In this document: in pieces, positions 1 through 10,667 of the stretch
How the letters are laid out: each line of letters begins with the position of its first letter
How positions within the stretch are numbered: position 1 is the stretch's first letter
From: Methanomicrobiales archaeon
Lineage (GTDB): Archaea > Halobacteriota > Methanomicrobia > Methanomicrobiales > JACTUA01
DNA: 64,000 nucleotides
NCBI GenBank assembly: GCA_030019205.1
Contig: JASEFH010000007.1
Location: 47,589 to 111,588, forward strand
Reading direction: 5' to 3'
The notes under the pieces: model-generated
Told to the model about the DNA's origin: nothing
The model's input: the letters and a program-made list of their open reading frames with translations, nothing else
Databases searched by the model: none
Translations under genes and position numbers: made by a program

Positions 1-1
1 C

Positions 2-1033
2 CTCGGCCTCTTTCTGATCATCTCCACGATGGGGCTCTACCAGGGCATCCAGAACTACAACCAGCAGCTGGAGTCCTACGCCGAGCAGATGGCCCGGCTG
101 CCCGCCGGGGAGGATATCGGCTGGATGCCCGAGAGGCCGTCCGTCCTGAACGTCTTCATGTTCATGGCGAGCGAGATCGGGACCCTCGGGGCGATCCTGG
201 GCATCGCGATGGGGTTCGATCTCATCTCGCGGGAGAAGGAGACGCGGTCGCTCAAATCCCTCCTCTCGCATCCGGTCTACCGCGACGAGATCGTCAACGG
301 CAAGGCGCTCGGGGGAGTGCTCGCCCTGGCGTTCGCCATGGGCGCCGGGTTCCTCGTCTCCCTGGCGGTGCTGCTCATCTTCAGCATCGTCCCCGGCATC
401 GGCGAACTCTCGGCGATCGCCCTACTGGGGGCGGTATCCGTCGTCTACCTCCTCTCGTTCTTCGCCGTGGCGCTGCTGATGTCCACGGTCTCGAGCGAGA
501 GCGGGAACGCCCTGATCTACTCCCTGGTGATCTTCTTCACGCTCGCGGTCCTGATGAGCCTGGTCGGGGGCACCCTCACCACGGTGATCGTCGGAGACCC
601 GCCAGAGCCGCCGGATACGCCCTATCCCATGCCAATCCCCATGGAGCGGGTCGTGTATGCCGGCCAGGGTGCGGCGAGTTCGACCGTCGTCGAGAAGGTG
701 GAGACTATCATCGAAGACAAGGGCGAATGGCAGCGCTACGAGGAGGAGATGCGGGCCTACTGGGAGAAGCGGAGGGCGATCTCCGATGCGGTCAACCTGG
801 TCTCACCCCAGGTGAACTACATGACGATCGCGATGGCGATCATGAACCCGCGCTACATCACCTACATGGACGGCGCCACCATCCTGCCCGCCCCCATGCC
901 CGGCGGGGAGAGCGAACCTGACCTGATGGAGGTGCTCGGGAAACTGTGGAAGAACATCGCGGCGCTCTTCGTCTTCCCGGTCGTCTTCTTCGGCGTCGCC
1001 TACGTGAAGTTCATGCGGATGGATGTACGATGA
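2..1033 (+). CDS. ABC-2 type transporter permease (5' end outside window)
   Basis: Membrane permease of an ABC-2 type exporter. The reading frame is already open at base 2 and encodes hydrophobic residues before the first ATG at 29, so the true start lies upstream. About six hydrophobic segments are visible, four of them between roughly residues 45 and 185 counted from that ATG. A long polar extracytoplasmic stretch (residues about 190-295) precedes a final membrane segment. A charged motif after the second segment (SREKETRSLKSLLSHPV) is typical of ABC-2 permeases of the NosY/Gld type. The stop overlaps the next gene by an ATGA, so the two are translationally coupled. The ATPase gene is expected just upstream, outside the window. 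Substrate unknown. Confidence 0.85.
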   Translation, partial: LGLFLIISTMGLYQGIQNYNQQLESYAEQMARLPAGEDIGWMPERPSVLNVFMFMASEIGTLGAILGIAMGFDLISREKETRSLKSLLSHPVYRDEIVNGKALGGVLALAFAMGAGFLVSLAVLLIFSIVPGIGELSAIALLGAVSVVYLLSFFAVALLMSTVSSESGNALIYSLVIFFTLAVLMSLVGGTLTTVIVGDPPEPPDTPYPMPIPMERVVYAGQGAASSTVVEKVETIIEDKGEWQRYEEEMRAYWEKRRAISDAVNLVSPQVNYMTIAMAIMNPRYITYMDGATILPAPMPGGESEPDLMEVLGKLWKNIAALFVFPVVFFGVAYVKFMRMDVR

Positions 1034-2457
1034 CGGCAGCACGCGTTTCCCGGGGCCTGCTGGCCCTCGTCCTCCTGACCGCCCTCCTCGCCGCACCGGC
1101 GCTCGCCCAGACGATCGAGCAGCGGGTCGAACTGCGCTGCGACTTCCCCGGCCAGGTGGTGGACGCCGGGGATACCGCCACGTTCGAGATCACCATCTTA
1201 AACCGCGGCCCGACCGCCACCTACAACCTGATCCACCAGGTCTACTCGAGGTCGACGGACTGGGAGTTCGCCTTCAAGGACGGCAGCCAGGAGGTCTACA
1301 AGGTGCTGCTGCCCGAGGGGGCGTCCCGCACCGTGACGCTGGAGGTCGGAACACCCGGGGATGCCGGGATCGGAGAGTACCGGGTGCTCGTGAAGGTGGG
1401 CGACGACAGCCTCTGGCTGTACGTGAAGATCGACGAGACCCACAGCGGCGAGAAGGGGACGCTCGCCTTCACGGTCGTGGACAAGGAGGGCGGAGCCGTC
1501 AAGGGTGCCATGGTCACCGCTTACCGCGGCACCACGATCGTGGACCAGATGCGGACGACGGCGGAGGGCAAGATCAGCATCGACCTGCCCAAGGGAGTCT
1601 ACCGCGTGGCCATCGAGCAGGCGGGCTACCGCAGCTGGGAGGATAAGGACGTCGAGATCCGCGTCGGCAAGACGACGGATCTCGGGCTGATCGCCCTCGA
1701 TAGGGAGATGTACGCCGCCGAGTTCGTGGCCAAGTCCCCCCTGAAGACCGTCATGGTCGGGAGCCGCCCGCTCTTCGAGTTCCGCATCCGCAACATCGGG
1801 AAGACCGACGACACCTACCGCCTGGGTGTCGAGGGGCTTCCCGACGGCTGGTATGCGGGCTACAAGGAGAGCGCCGGGGAGACCGGGGGGCTCTCCGAGA
1901 TCTTCTTGAAGTCCGGCGAGGAGAAGACGCTCTACCTCGAGTTCATCCCGCCCTACGGCGTCGCAACCGGGGAGTACAACTTCACCGGCGTCGCGCACTC
2001 CTCCACGCAGGACTACGGGCAGAACCTGACCCTGAAGGTGCGGGGGAGCCTGGAGATGCAGCTCTCCTCCCGCGGATACCGCTACGAGCTGGAGCGGGGA
2101 AGCACCGTCTCCTTCGACGTCACGGTCACGAACGCCGGGACGGGCGGCGCCCTGACAAACGTCAGCGCCGAGGTGAGCGCCCCGCAGGGGTGGCGGGCGA
2201 GCATCAGCCCGGAGTCCGTCGCCAGCCTCGAGCCGGACCAGCGGAGGACGTTCTCCATCCAGCTGGTGCCCCCGGCCGATATCGTTGCCGGCGAGTACAA
2301 GGTGGCCGTGAAGGTGAGGAGCGAGCAGGCGGAGAAGGCGGACGAGTTCCGGATCGTGGTGAAGGAGAACAGCAACATCGCGATCTACGGCATCCTGATC
2401 CTGGGTGCGGTGATCGGGGGACTGTGGTACGTCTTCAAGAAGTACGGGCGGCGGTGA
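1030..2457 (+). CDS. Secreted, membrane-anchored NEW3-domain protein
   Basis: 475-aa exported protein. I chose the ATG at 1030, which overlaps the permease stop (ATGA), because a clear signal peptide follows at once (arginine, then a Leu/Ala core ending near ALAQ). The body is beta-rich, with two or more NEW3/CARDB-like immunoglobulin-type repeats (about residues 30-130, 240-345 and 355-450) and a carboxypeptidase-regulatory-like segment around residues 150-235. It ends in one transmembrane helix and a basic tail (KKYGRR), so the domains face outward. Proteins of this kind (COG1470) often sit beside ABC-2 exporters in methanogens. A role as an extracytoplasmic part of the transporter is inference. 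Confidence 0.82.
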   Translation: MTAARVSRGLLALVLLTALLAAPALAQTIEQRVELRCDFPGQVVDAGDTATFEITILNRGPTATYNLIHQVYSRSTDWEFAFKDGSQEVYKVLLPEGASRTVTLEVGTPGDAGIGEYRVLVKVGDDSLWLYVKIDETHSGEKGTLAFTVVDKEGGAVKGAMVTAYRGTTIVDQMRTTAEGKISIDLPKGVYRVAIEQAGYRSWEDKDVEIRVGKTTDLGLIALDREMYAAEFVAKSPLKTVMVGSRPLFEFRIRNIGKTDDTYRLGVEGLPDGWYAGYKESAGETGGLSEIFLKSGEEKTLYLEFIPPYGVATGEYNFTGVAHSSTQDYGQNLTLKVRGSLEMQLSSRGYRYELERGSTVSFDVTVTNAGTGGALTNVSAEVSAPQGWRASISPESVASLEPDQRRTFSIQLVPPADIVAGEYKVAVKVRSEQAEKADEFRIVVKENSNIAIYGILILGAVIGGLWYVFKKYGRR

Positions 2458-2758
2458 GGGGAGCGCCAGAGGCCCCTGCCCGAGGATGCCGATACCACAC
2501 CTCTTTCCCGGCCCGACCGGCGGGCGGCGGTTGCGATGCGCCCGTCCGGATCGGCAGTCTTGTGAGGGATGGGCGACAGATCCCATGGGGCAGGACCCTG
2601 GCACCCCGACCGCTGCAGGCCCCGTGTTCCGGCGGCAGTCGCCGTGCCGGGAATCATCGGCACGGGCCGGTCGAAAACGATCCCCCGAGAGAGACCCGTC
2701 GTAAGAGTTGAGATGCCGGTGCGATCCTGCAGATTGGAGAGCAGTCCTGGAGCCAGAG

Positions 2759-3829
2759 ATGCAGCCGGATAGATCACGCGACCTCAACCGCAGTGCCCCG
2801 CTATCAGTTCTTCGGGAGGGCTGGAGCCGCCTGCAGGGGAAGAAGGCCGAGACGGCGGTCGTCTGCGGGACCTACGTCCTCGTCGCCGCCATTATCGCCT
2901 ACCTGATCCTCACCCTGCACCTCGCGGACAGCCCCTGGGCCTCGTTCGACGCGGCGCGGTTCCACTCCATGGCCGAGGCGATCATCGCGGGGCTCGCGCC
3001 CTACGTCGACTACGTCGATCCCAAACCCCCTCTGCTCTACTTCGCCGTGGCGCTCATGGATCTCATAGCACCGGCGGGCTCCATCGACATCCCCGTCATG
3101 GCCGGTCTCAACGTGGCGTCCGCCCTCCTGATCTGGCGGATCGGGAGGGAGGACTACGGATCCGCCGCGGGATACTTCTCCGGCCTGCTCTTCCTGGTGG
3201 CATCGGTCTTCGTCCAGGGCTACTTCCTCTTCGCCGAGCAGTTCGGCGTGCTCTTCCTGCTCTGCGCCTACATCTCGGCGCGTAAGTCTAACTACGCCCT
3301 CGCCGGCCTCTTCGTCGGGCTCGCCGTCGGGTTCAAGCAGTATGCCGCCCTCGCCCTGATCCCCCTCCTCTACCTGATGCATGCGCGGGGGGAGCGACGG
3401 TACCACCGCCTGGTGCTGCCGGCGGTCGCCGCCGTGGTCGGCACGTTCGGCATCCTCTACCTCGCCTACGGGATGGAGGCGACTGCCGCCGCCCTCCACT
3501 GGACGTTCTCGATCGGGCCGGGCTACCTGCTGGACGACGGCGTCCCCGGAATCCCCAACTACCGCCCGACCGACCCGATCGGGTTTGCCGCCAACCTCGT
3601 CGGCAGCGTCGCGATGGTGCTGCCGACGCTCGTCTTCGCGGCGGGCAGCGCGGTGAAGAGCGGGTTCCGCTCTCCTGAAGAGCGGACGCTGGGGCTCTTC
3701 GTCCTCGCCTTCCTGGGCACGCTCCTCGTCCGCCAGTACCTCCACTACTGGCTCCTCCTGCTCCCCTTCCTGGCGCTCATCGCCTGCCGGGAGTTCGGGC
3801 GGACGCCCGATCGACGCCCCGGCTCGTGA
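2759..3829 (+). CDS. Polytopic membrane protein, GT-C glycosyltransferase-like
   Basis: 356-aa protein with about nine hydrophobic segments. The first extracytoplasmic loop contains YVDYVDPKPPLLYF, which resembles the Asp-containing loop of lipid-linked-sugar glycosyltransferases of the PMT/ArnT/DUF2029 (GT-C) type, so a role in moving sugars from polyprenyl-phosphate carriers outside the membrane is likely. I prefer the ATG at 2759, which has GGAG six bases upstream, over a TTG at 2708. The gap from 2458 holds no gene that I can see. The acceptor and sugar cannot be told, and a non-catalytic family member is possible. Confidence 0.7.
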   Translation: MQPDRSRDLNRSAPLSVLREGWSRLQGKKAETAVVCGTYVLVAAIIAYLILTLHLADSPWASFDAARFHSMAEAIIAGLAPYVDYVDPKPPLLYFAVALMDLIAPAGSIDIPVMAGLNVASALLIWRIGREDYGSAAGYFSGLLFLVASVFVQGYFLFAEQFGVLFLLCAYISARKSNYALAGLFVGLAVGFKQYAALALIPLLYLMHARGERRYHRLVLPAVAAVVGTFGILYLAYGMEATAAALHWTFSIGPGYLLDDGVPGIPNYRPTDPIGFAANLVGSVAMVLPTLVFAAGSAVKSGFRSPEERTLGLFVLAFLGTLLVRQYLHYWLLLLPFLALIACREFGRTPDRRPGS

Positions 3830-3927
3830 ACGGATGAGAATACGGGGAAAAAATTGCCGATTGTAGTTTCGTAATAATAATCTGAGGTGGATTGGCCCTC
3901 TTCGGCAGCTCCGACCCCCGCTCGATG

Positions 3928-4617
3928 CTATCCGGAAATGAGTCCTGGCGCCCGGGCGATCAGGTCGGGGCCTTCGTTCGCGGGATTATTTACGGCTGGC
4001 GAGACCGGATAGGCCTCGAGTTCGTGAGAGGGATACGGCGCCAGCAGGCGCTCGAGTTCGTCCGGCTCGAGCGTCCCGCCCCGCATCCATGCGTCCTCGT
4101 TCTCCCGGGAGAGGATGACGGGCATCCGGTCGTGAATGGGTGCGATCAGGTCGTTTGCAGCCGTCGTGATGATGGTGAAGGTCTTTACCGGTTCTCCCCC
4201 GGCATCCCTCCAGATGTCGTACAGCCCGGCGAAGGCAAAGAGCGAGTGGTCTTTCCGGTCGATGTAGTAGGGGACTTTTCGGGACCCTGCCTGTTTCCAT
4301 TCGTAGAATCCGGTCACCGGCACGAGGCAGCGGCGGCGTTTCAGCGGGGACCGGAACGCCGGTCTGTCGGCAAGCGTCTCGGCCCGGGCATTGATCATGC
4401 GGTAGCCGGCGCGGGCGTCCTTCGACCAGGAGGGGATGAGGCCCCACCGCATCGGGACGATCTCGCGCTCTGCGGGGTTCTCGGGGTCGCCGGCAACGAC
4501 GGGGACGTCCTGGGAGGGGGCGATGTTGTAGCGGGGGCGGATCTCGAAGGGCGGTCTCTTCGCCCCGAACCGATCCTCGATGCCGACCGTGATCGCGATC
4601 GCGAACCTGCCGCACAT
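3928..4617 (-). CDS. SRAP domain protein (YedK/HMCES family)
   Basis: 229-aa SOS-response-associated peptidase family protein, which forms a DNA-protein crosslink with abasic sites in single-stranded DNA and shields them. The family hallmarks are visible: Cys2 directly after the initiator Met (MCGRF), the Asn of the NARAE motif near residue 93, the Glu in GFYEWK, and the His in the HDRMP motif near residue 165. Length and start fit the family exactly, since Cys2 must become N-terminal. It stands alone between convergent and divergent neighbours. The region upstream (4618-4700) is the likely promoter. Confidence 0.93.
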   Translation of the reverse strand: MCGRFAIAITVGIEDRFGAKRPPFEIRPRYNIAPSQDVPVVAGDPENPAEREIVPMRWGLIPSWSKDARAGYRMINARAETLADRPAFRSPLKRRRCLVPVTGFYEWKQAGSRKVPYYIDRKDHSLFAFAGLYDIWRDAGGEPVKTFTIITTAANDLIAPIHDRMPVILSRENEDAWMRGGTLEPDELERLLAPYPSHELEAYPVSPAVNNPANEGPDLIARAPGLISG

Positions 4618-5324
4618 GCCGGTGCATTGGTGTGTACACGAATTTAATGGTTCCCGATTTCAAGAGTCTACCGAACACCGTCAACTCCTTATTCTGGATT
4701 CCACTCCCCGATATGTGATGGAGAGCAGGACATCCCGATTCGCCATCCTCACTCCTGTGTTATGACAGAGCCCCGGGGATGGTGCAAAGAACCCTTTTCT
4801 TCGGGGAAAGGGTTCAGGTCATGCCTCTTGCAGAAAATTTCGATCCCTGCTTCCCATATACAAGTCCTATCGCACTGATGGGGGGAGGGGGCGCACCCTC
4901 CCCCCAACCCCCCGCCATCACGATAGCCCGTTAAACTATGACGATCTGGATAGGATGACCTGCACGAGACGGACTCTCCCCCGATCGCCCCCACCCCTGC
5001 ATGCGATAGGGCCTGTACCAGAGTGACGGGCATCCATTCCAGGAGAAGGGTTTCAGTTCGACCGGGGTCCGAATGCTCATGCATCCCCTCCGCCCTACCG
5101 TTTCTCTGACGACACTGCTCCAAATATCCGGGCCCACCGTACGGGGAAAGAGCGGATCGAGAGGGATCCCCCTGCCGCCGGTTCCCTGCCGTGTTGGGGA
5201 CCGTTATGCAATCGCCCGCGATCCCCGCGGAATATCCTGTTCCACTCAAAGAGACTTCGAGGATCCCGTGGGCCGATGGGCGGCGGTATTTATGCCTGGA
5301 GACGAATCTCTATGCAGTTGCAGA
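4618..5324. other. Intergenic region, no gene supported
   Basis: About 700 bp between divergent genes. Several open frames cross it, but none has a recognisable domain, a convincing start or codon use like its neighbours. It contains a strong GC hairpin (listed separately) and, near 5285-5293, a TATTTAT-like stretch close upstream of the ribonuclease start that may be its promoter. Confidence 0.5.
4880..4905. repeat. Perfect 10-bp GC hairpin
   Basis: G6AGGG at 4880-4889 is followed by six bases and the exact complement at 4896-4905. A hairpin of similar composition lies at 10441-10471. It may be a dispersed intergenic element or a transcription end. It has no U-tract, so a simple terminator is not certain. 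Confidence 0.5.
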
Positions 5325-6797
5325 ATGCCTGCGAACGATATCGACCTGGAGGCCATCGCCCGGGACGCGATGGGCCGCTACGGCTTCCTGCCCGAGTTCC
5401 CCGAACCCGTCATCCATGAGGTCGGCGCCCTCGATGCGCAGTTGCTGAACAGCCAGAACCACGGGCGGGACCTCCGCTCGCTCCTCTGGTCCTCGGTCGA
5501 CAACATCGACTCCCTCGACCTCGACCAGCTGGAGTACTGCGAGCCGGGCCCGCACGGCGAGATCCTTGTCAGGGTCGCGATCGCCGATGTCGACCTCTTC
5601 ATACCGAAGGGCTGCCCGACGGACCGCCATGCCGCCCACAACGGCACCTCGGTCTACACCGGCGTCCTGACCTTCCCCATGCTCCCCGACCGTCTCAGTA
5701 AAGGCATCTCCTCCCTCCTGCCCGCCCGGGACCGCAGTGCGGTCGTGATCGAGTACGCAGTCCTGCAGAACGGGGATGTCCGCAGCGGCGCCATCTACCG
5801 GGCGCTGGTGAACAACAAGGCCAAGCTGGTCTACGAGGAGGTCGGGGCCTGGCTGGAAGGGTCCGGCCCGATGCCCGCCGCCGTTCGGGAGATCCCCGGG
5901 CTCGCAGAACAGCTCCTCCTCCAGGATACGGCCGCCCGCCGCATGCGGCGGCGACGCATGGAGCAGGGGGCCCTCGACCTCGAGACCATCGAGGCCGAAC
6001 CGCGGATGGAGGACGGTCGCGTGCGGGACCTCGTCATCCAGCGGGAGAACGCCGCCCGGCACCTGATCGAGGAGTTCATGATCGCCGCGAACGGCGTCAT
6101 GGTCGCCCGCCTGGGGGCTGCCGGCGTCCCGATGATCCAGCGGGTCGTGCGCACCCCCAGGTACTGGGAGCGGATCGTGCAGAAGGCGGCGGAGTACGGC
6201 TGGACGCTTCCCGCGAGAGCGGACGTTCGGGCGCTCGCGAAGTTCCTCGACCACAGACGGGACGCCGATCCCGAACGGTTTCCGGATCTCTCCCTGACCA
6301 TCGTCAAACTGCTGGGCCCCGGCGAGTACATGGCCCTCGGGCCCGACGAGGACCCGACGGGCCACTTCAGTCTCGCCGTCACCGACTACACCCACGCCAC
6401 GGCCCCGAACCGCCGCTACGTGGACGTGATCAACCAGCGGCTGATCAAGGCGGTCCTGGACGATGCACCCCTCCCCTACACGGCCGGCGAACTGGCCGAA
6501 CAGGCCGCCCGGCTCACCGGGCGGGAGAAGGCCTCCAAGAAGGTCGAGCGGTTCGTGCGCAAGGCGGCGGCCGCGGTGCTCCTCCGGGACCGCATCGGGG
6601 ACGTCTTCGAGGGGCTGGTCACCGGCGCAGCCGAGAAGGGGACATACGTGCGCCTGATCGCGCCGCCCGTCGAAGGGAGGGTGGTGCGGGGCGAGCGCGG
6701 GCTGCAGGTGGGGGACAGGGTCCGCGTCCGCCTGCTCGGAACGGATCCCTGCAACGGCCACATCGACTTCGCCTGCGCCGGGAGGATGGCGGACTGA
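5325..6797 (+). CDS. RNB-domain ribonuclease (RNase II/R family)
   Basis: 490-aa 3'-to-5' exoribonuclease-like protein. The RNB core spans about residues 45-385. The Asp-rich active-site motif is visible near residues 80-90 (VAIADVDLFIPKGC; family form IADVxxYV), and the later DYTHATAPNRRYVDV motif matches the conserved YxHxTxPxRRYxD signature. The last 70 residues resemble a small S1/OB-like beta-barrel. I chose the ATG at 5325 because the longer open frame upstream is low-complexity and lacks family similarity; an in-frame ATG at 5292 is the alternative. No N-terminal cold-shock domains are present, as in short archaeal and bacterial members. Confidence 0.9.
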   Translation: MPANDIDLEAIARDAMGRYGFLPEFPEPVIHEVGALDAQLLNSQNHGRDLRSLLWSSVDNIDSLDLDQLEYCEPGPHGEILVRVAIADVDLFIPKGCPTDRHAAHNGTSVYTGVLTFPMLPDRLSKGISSLLPARDRSAVVIEYAVLQNGDVRSGAIYRALVNNKAKLVYEEVGAWLEGSGPMPAAVREIPGLAEQLLLQDTAARRMRRRRMEQGALDLETIEAEPRMEDGRVRDLVIQRENAARHLIEEFMIAANGVMVARLGAAGVPMIQRVVRTPRYWERIVQKAAEYGWTLPARADVRALAKFLDHRRDADPERFPDLSLTIVKLLGPGEYMALGPDEDPTGHFSLAVTDYTHATAPNRRYVDVINQRLIKAVLDDAPLPYTAGELAEQAARLTGREKASKKVERFVRKAAAAVLLRDRIGDVFEGLVTGAAEKGTYVRLIAPPVEGRVVRGERGLQVGDRVRVRLLGTDPCNGHIDFACAGRMAD

Positions 6798-7417
6798 CAC
6801 TCATCGCGCGCTGGAGAAGGCAGGCAGGCCTTGCTGCAGGCTGCCAGACCGGAGCTACGCACCGTTTCCGGCGGACAATTCCCCCGGCGAACGGGCAGTG
6901 AGAAGCCGTCTGCCGCTGCTCCGGGCCGTCCCGACTCCGGAAACGCCCTTACCCCCAAGGGATGGCGATGCGGGAGCGTTCCTGCGATGCCCTGCAACTC
7001 CTTCTCGTTCAGACTTCTGGCGATCGGTATGCCACTCCGTGATCAATCACACGGTTGCCCCCTGAGGAGCCGTTGCATGCAGGGCGGATCGCGGGGACGC
7101 GGACGATCCTGCAGCATCGCGGGCTGCAGGATCGGTGGCGGATGCATGCCCGCCTGACAGGGTTCCCCCCGCCGCTCGTGGAGCCGCGGAGGGGGGGTAG
7201 CGGGGGCGATGCAGACCTGCGAGAAGGGCTGGTTCCGCGAGGTCGAGATGACGCCGCAGGCGATGCGGGCGGAGTTTGCCTCCCGACGGGGAGACGATCC
7301 GTATCCACCTCGCGGGCCGCAGGCACCGGATACATGCCTGGTGACACTGCCGGGGAGCGCACGGACCGCTGATGCCGTTGCCCCGCCGGAGCCCGGCGGA
7401 TCCCCTGCAGCCCTCGT
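6798..7417. other. Intergenic region, no gene supported
   Basis: About 620 bp of GC-rich sequence between convergent genes. Open frames on both strands lack recognisable domains and look like chance frames. It may contain decayed coding sequence, but I could not match it to a family. Confidence 0.45.
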
Positions 7418-10006
7418 TCAGCGGAGGCAGTGCTGCTCCGCCGCCGGCAGCGTGAAGTGGAAGGTGGATCCCTTCCCGGGCTCGGACTCGACCCAGATCC
7501 GCCCGCCGTGCCGTTCGACGATCCGCCTGCAGAGAGCGAGCCCGATCCCGGTCCCCTCGTACCGATCCTGCCCGTGGAGCCGCTGGAAGACGACGAAGAT
7601 GCGGTCGAAGTACTGCGGCTCGATCCCGATCCCGTTGTCGGAAACCGAGAACCGCCACATCGTGCCCTCCCGCTCAGCCGCGATCCGCACCCGTGGCCGC
7701 TCCTCCGCTCTCCGGAACTTGATCGCGTTCTCGATCAGGTTCTGGAAGACCTGCCGCAGCTGGTGCGGATCGGCCAGCACAGTCGGGAGGGGGCTGCTGC
7801 TGATCTCCGCACCGCTCTCCCCGATCGGGAATCGCAGATTCTCCAGGGCCTCCTCCAGCGGCTTCCCTGCGGGAATCGGCTCCAGAGGGCGGGCGCGGGT
7901 GCTCACCCGGGAGTACTCCAGCAGATCGGTGATCAGCGCCTGCATCCGCCGCCCGCCCTGCTCGATGAACCCGATGAACTCGTCGGCATCCGCATCCAGC
8001 TTCCCTCTGTACCGCCGCGCCAGCAGGCGGGAGTAGCTCGTGATCGTCCGCAGGGGCTGCTGCAGGTCGTGGGAGGCGGCATACGCGAACCGCTCCAGGT
8101 CCTCGTTGGACCGGCGGAGCTCCGCCGCATACTGCTTCATCGCCTCTTCGGCCTGTTTGCGATCCCGCATGTCGATTCCGACCCCGATCTGGGTCTCGTC
8201 ACGTAGGCGGATGTTCGCCCAGGAGCTCGCCACGACGCTGCCGTCTTTTGCGGTCACCCGGAAGTCCCGCCACCCCGGTTCCAGGGACTGCATGAAGCGC
8301 GACACTTCCTGGCGGTACTCGGGATCGGGATAGCAGCACGCCATGAGCCCGCCATCGTCCGCATCCTCCTCGGACCAGCCCAGAACGCGCCGGAACTCCC
8401 GGTTGACCCGGAACGACTGGAGGTGGGGATCGTAGATGGTGATCATCACGGGGATCGTGTCGATGATGCCCTGGAGGAGCTCGTGCCCTCGCATCAGCTC
8501 CTCCTCCGACCGCTTGCGGTCGGTCACGTCGGCGAGGGAGAGGACAAGTCCCCGCACCCGCCCGTCCGCCTCCCGGACGGGCACCAGGCTCCAGTCCCAG
8601 TAGGTCACGCCCCGTTCGGGCTGGTTCTCGTAGACGAACTGTCTGGCCCTGAACCGTACCGGCTCCCCCGATTCCCGCGCCCGCTCGAAGATCGCCTGGT
8701 TCTCGGCGTTCGGGAAGAGGTCGAAGTGGTTTTTCCCCAGCAGCTTCTCCTGCGAGTATCCGGAACCGGCGGCGTAGGCTGAGTTCACGCGGACGAACCG
8801 GAACTCTGGATCCAGGTAGGCCAGGTGGATCTCGGTGTTCTCCATGATCGTGTCGAGGAGGTCCCGTTCCTCTTTCAGAGACTGCACCAGGTCCCGGTTC
8901 GCCTCCAGAAGTTGCTGCAGCCGCTCTTCCGCCTCCTTCCTGTCGGTGATGTTGTGGGAGACGACGAGGGCGGAGGTGACGGTGCCGTCCGGGTTCCGGA
9001 ACGGCACGAGGATATGCTCCATCCAGCGGTCACCCGCGGCAGCGGGATACCGCACCTCCCGGCGGAGCGGCTCCCGTGTCGAGACAACCTTCTGCACGTC
9101 CTCCATGAAGGGCACCATCATCGCGGGATCGAGCCCGGCCTCCTGCCATGTCTTCCCGAGCACCTTCTCCGCCCGTACGCCGTGAGCAACTGCAGCCCGC
9201 CGGTTCATCCAGAGCCAGCGCCCGTCCTCGCTCCATATGCTGATGTGGTGGGGAAGGGTGGATACGACCGCGTCGATCAGCTCCTTCTGGTAGGCGAGTT
9301 CCTGGGTGAGAGTGGCAAGCGAGTCCGTATAGGCCTGGAGCTCTTCCGTCTGCCGCCGCAGCCGATCGTTCGCCGCGATCAGGCTGCGGTTGAACGCCTC
9401 CAGGTCGCGGCTGTTCTGCTGGACCTCCGCAAGCAGTCGATCGCGGGCGTGCTCCGCCTCACGCTGGGCGGTGACGTCCAGATTGATCCCGGCCCAGCGG
9501 ACGATCCTTCCCCTGCTGTTCCGAATGGGGACGCCACGGCTCAGGATGGTGCGGTACTTGCCGTCTTTCCCAAGGATGCGGTACTCATAGTCCCAGAACT
9601 CCCCCTCCTGCACGGTGCGGTTCCAGTCCCGCATGGTCGGCACCACGTCCTCCCAGGGAAGGCGGGCGGTCCAGCCGAACTGCCGCACATCCTCCAGGCT
9701 CATCCCGATCAGGTCCAGGAACGACGGGCTGACGTACTCCATTCCGCCGCTCTCGTCGGCTATCCAGATGCCGTAGGGTATCGACTCCCCAACCGCGCGG
9801 TAGATCGCCCCCTCGTCCCGCAGGGGGTGTCCACCCCTCTTTCCACGCTCTTTCGGGGAGGAGGGCTTACACCGCTCGTCCAGGGTATCGATCAGATCCT
9901 GCAATCGCGATCGCAATTCCGGATGGGCGTCGTCGGCTTTTTCGAGGATCTCGTGAAGCTGCTGTTTTACATCGGAAACCGTATGCTTCAGGTCTTCAGC
10001 ATCCAT
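7418..10006 (-). CDS. Multi-PAS sensor histidine kinase
   Basis: 862-aa kinase with no membrane segments, so probably cytosolic. A short coiled coil (residues 1-50) is followed by four PAS/PAC units, at about 70-180, 245-360, 375-490 and 500-610, with a coiled linker at about 185-245 ([20 protein letters not shown]). The dimerisation and phosphoacceptor helix carries the H box ([11 protein letters not shown], His near residue 640). The ATPase domain shows the N box (ENAIKF), G1 (DNGIGIEP) and G2 (GTGIGLAL). No receiver domain is attached and no response regulator lies nearby. The C-terminal half is close to that of the kinase at 27593-28900, which suggests family expansion by duplication. Confidence 0.93.
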   Translation of the reverse strand: MDAEDLKHTVSDVKQQLHEILEKADDAHPELRSRLQDLIDTLDERCKPSSPKERGKRGGHPLRDEGAIYRAVGESIPYGIWIADESGGMEYVSPSFLDLIGMSLEDVRQFGWTARLPWEDVVPTMRDWNRTVQEGEFWDYEYRILGKDGKYRTILSRGVPIRNSRGRIVRWAGINLDVTAQREAEHARDRLLAEVQQNSRDLEAFNRSLIAANDRLRRQTEELQAYTDSLATLTQELAYQKELIDAVVSTLPHHISIWSEDGRWLWMNRRAAVAHGVRAEKVLGKTWQEAGLDPAMMVPFMEDVQKVVSTREPLRREVRYPAAAGDRWMEHILVPFRNPDGTVTSALVVSHNITDRKEAEERLQQLLEANRDLVQSLKEERDLLDTIMENTEIHLAYLDPEFRFVRVNSAYAAGSGYSQEKLLGKNHFDLFPNAENQAIFERARESGEPVRFRARQFVYENQPERGVTYWDWSLVPVREADGRVRGLVLSLADVTDRKRSEEELMRGHELLQGIIDTIPVMITIYDPHLQSFRVNREFRRVLGWSEEDADDGGLMACCYPDPEYRQEVSRFMQSLEPGWRDFRVTAKDGSVVASSWANIRLRDETQIGVGIDMRDRKQAEEAMKQYAAELRRSNEDLERFAYAASHDLQQPLRTITSYSRLLARRYRGKLDADADEFIGFIEQGGRRMQALITDLLEYSRVSTRARPLEPIPAGKPLEEALENLRFPIGESGAEISSSPLPTVLADPHQLRQVFQNLIENAIKFRRAEERPRVRIAAEREGTMWRFSVSDNGIGIEPQYFDRIFVVFQRLHGQDRYEGTGIGLALCRRIVERHGGRIWVESEPGKGSTFHFTLPAAEQHCLR

Positions 10007-10667
10007 GCGATCGCTCCGAGACCTCCGGCAATACGAGATAGTTCAGTTCACCGGTGCATCAAATTTGTGTTTGGGGGATCCGCCCGTACCCGGGTGCAGC
10101 AGTCAGGACGGCAGGGCGCCCCGTTCGCCCTGCCCGCAGGACATTCGCAGGAGACGAAGGCGACAGCGTCCCCGTCCCTCGTCACCATCTCCCCCCTCTT
10201 CGCGATGGGGCAACCGGGAGAATCGATCTCTCGCCGGCCGGGCAGAGAAATCTGGATTGCAGAGGGATCTGCCGCGGGCATGGACGACAAGGATCCATAG
10301 CGGAGCCGGGGGATCCACCGCTTCCTATGCCTTCGGCGCGATGGAACCGAGCAGGGAAGATGCGGATATTCGAAGAAGCCGGGAGAGGTTGTGCGCACCC
10401 GCTCGTCGGGATGCGTCCCCGCGTCCGGGAAGCTATCGCAGGCGGGGGTGAGGGCAAGCCCTCACCCCCGCCCTCCCCTGCGGGTTGTCGCACTGCAGGA
10501 GGATACCCCAAGGTGCGATGGCCTGCGCTGTCCTCCCGTGCCCTGATGCGGATCGAACCGTCTGACACCCAGGGGTCCTGCCGATCCTGAGAAGGGCCTG
10601 CCTGACCGCGCCGTGTGCAGCGGGCTGACGACAGGAGCGGCAGCGCGGCTCCGAAAAATGGGCGAAG
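10007..10667. other. Intergenic region with a GC hairpin
   Basis: About 660 bp. It should contain the kinase promoter (minus strand, near 10040-10070) and the end of the beta-helix gene. I see no supported gene. Confidence 0.45.
10441..10471. repeat. GC hairpin, 13-14 bp stem with CAAG loop
   Basis: GGCGGGGGTGAGGG at 10441-10454 pairs with its complement across a CAAG loop. It resembles the hairpin at 4880-4905 and may be the same kind of intergenic element. Confidence 0.5.

Noticed and set aside
1198..2787. Long minus-strand open frame of about 529 codons opposite the NEW3 gene
   Set aside because: It is the complement of a GC-rich coding frame, has Arg/Pro/Gly-rich low-complexity composition and no family feature. 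The plus-strand gene has signal peptide, domains and coupling.
4749..5249. 166-codon minus-strand frame between the SRAP and ribonuclease genes
   Set aside because: No domain and no start signal, and it spans the GC hairpin.
5073..5324. Earlier start for the ribonuclease giving 574 aa
   Set aside because: The extra 84 residues have no family similarity and cross a likely promoter.
5310..6800. Minus-strand open frame opposite the RNB ribonuclease gene
   Set aside because: Composition is that of an antisense shadow; the plus strand carries all conserved motifs of the ribonuclease.
8825..10300. Plus-strand open frame opposite the large PAS kinase
   Set aside because: No recognisable domain, and it is the complement of well-conserved PAS and kinase sequence.
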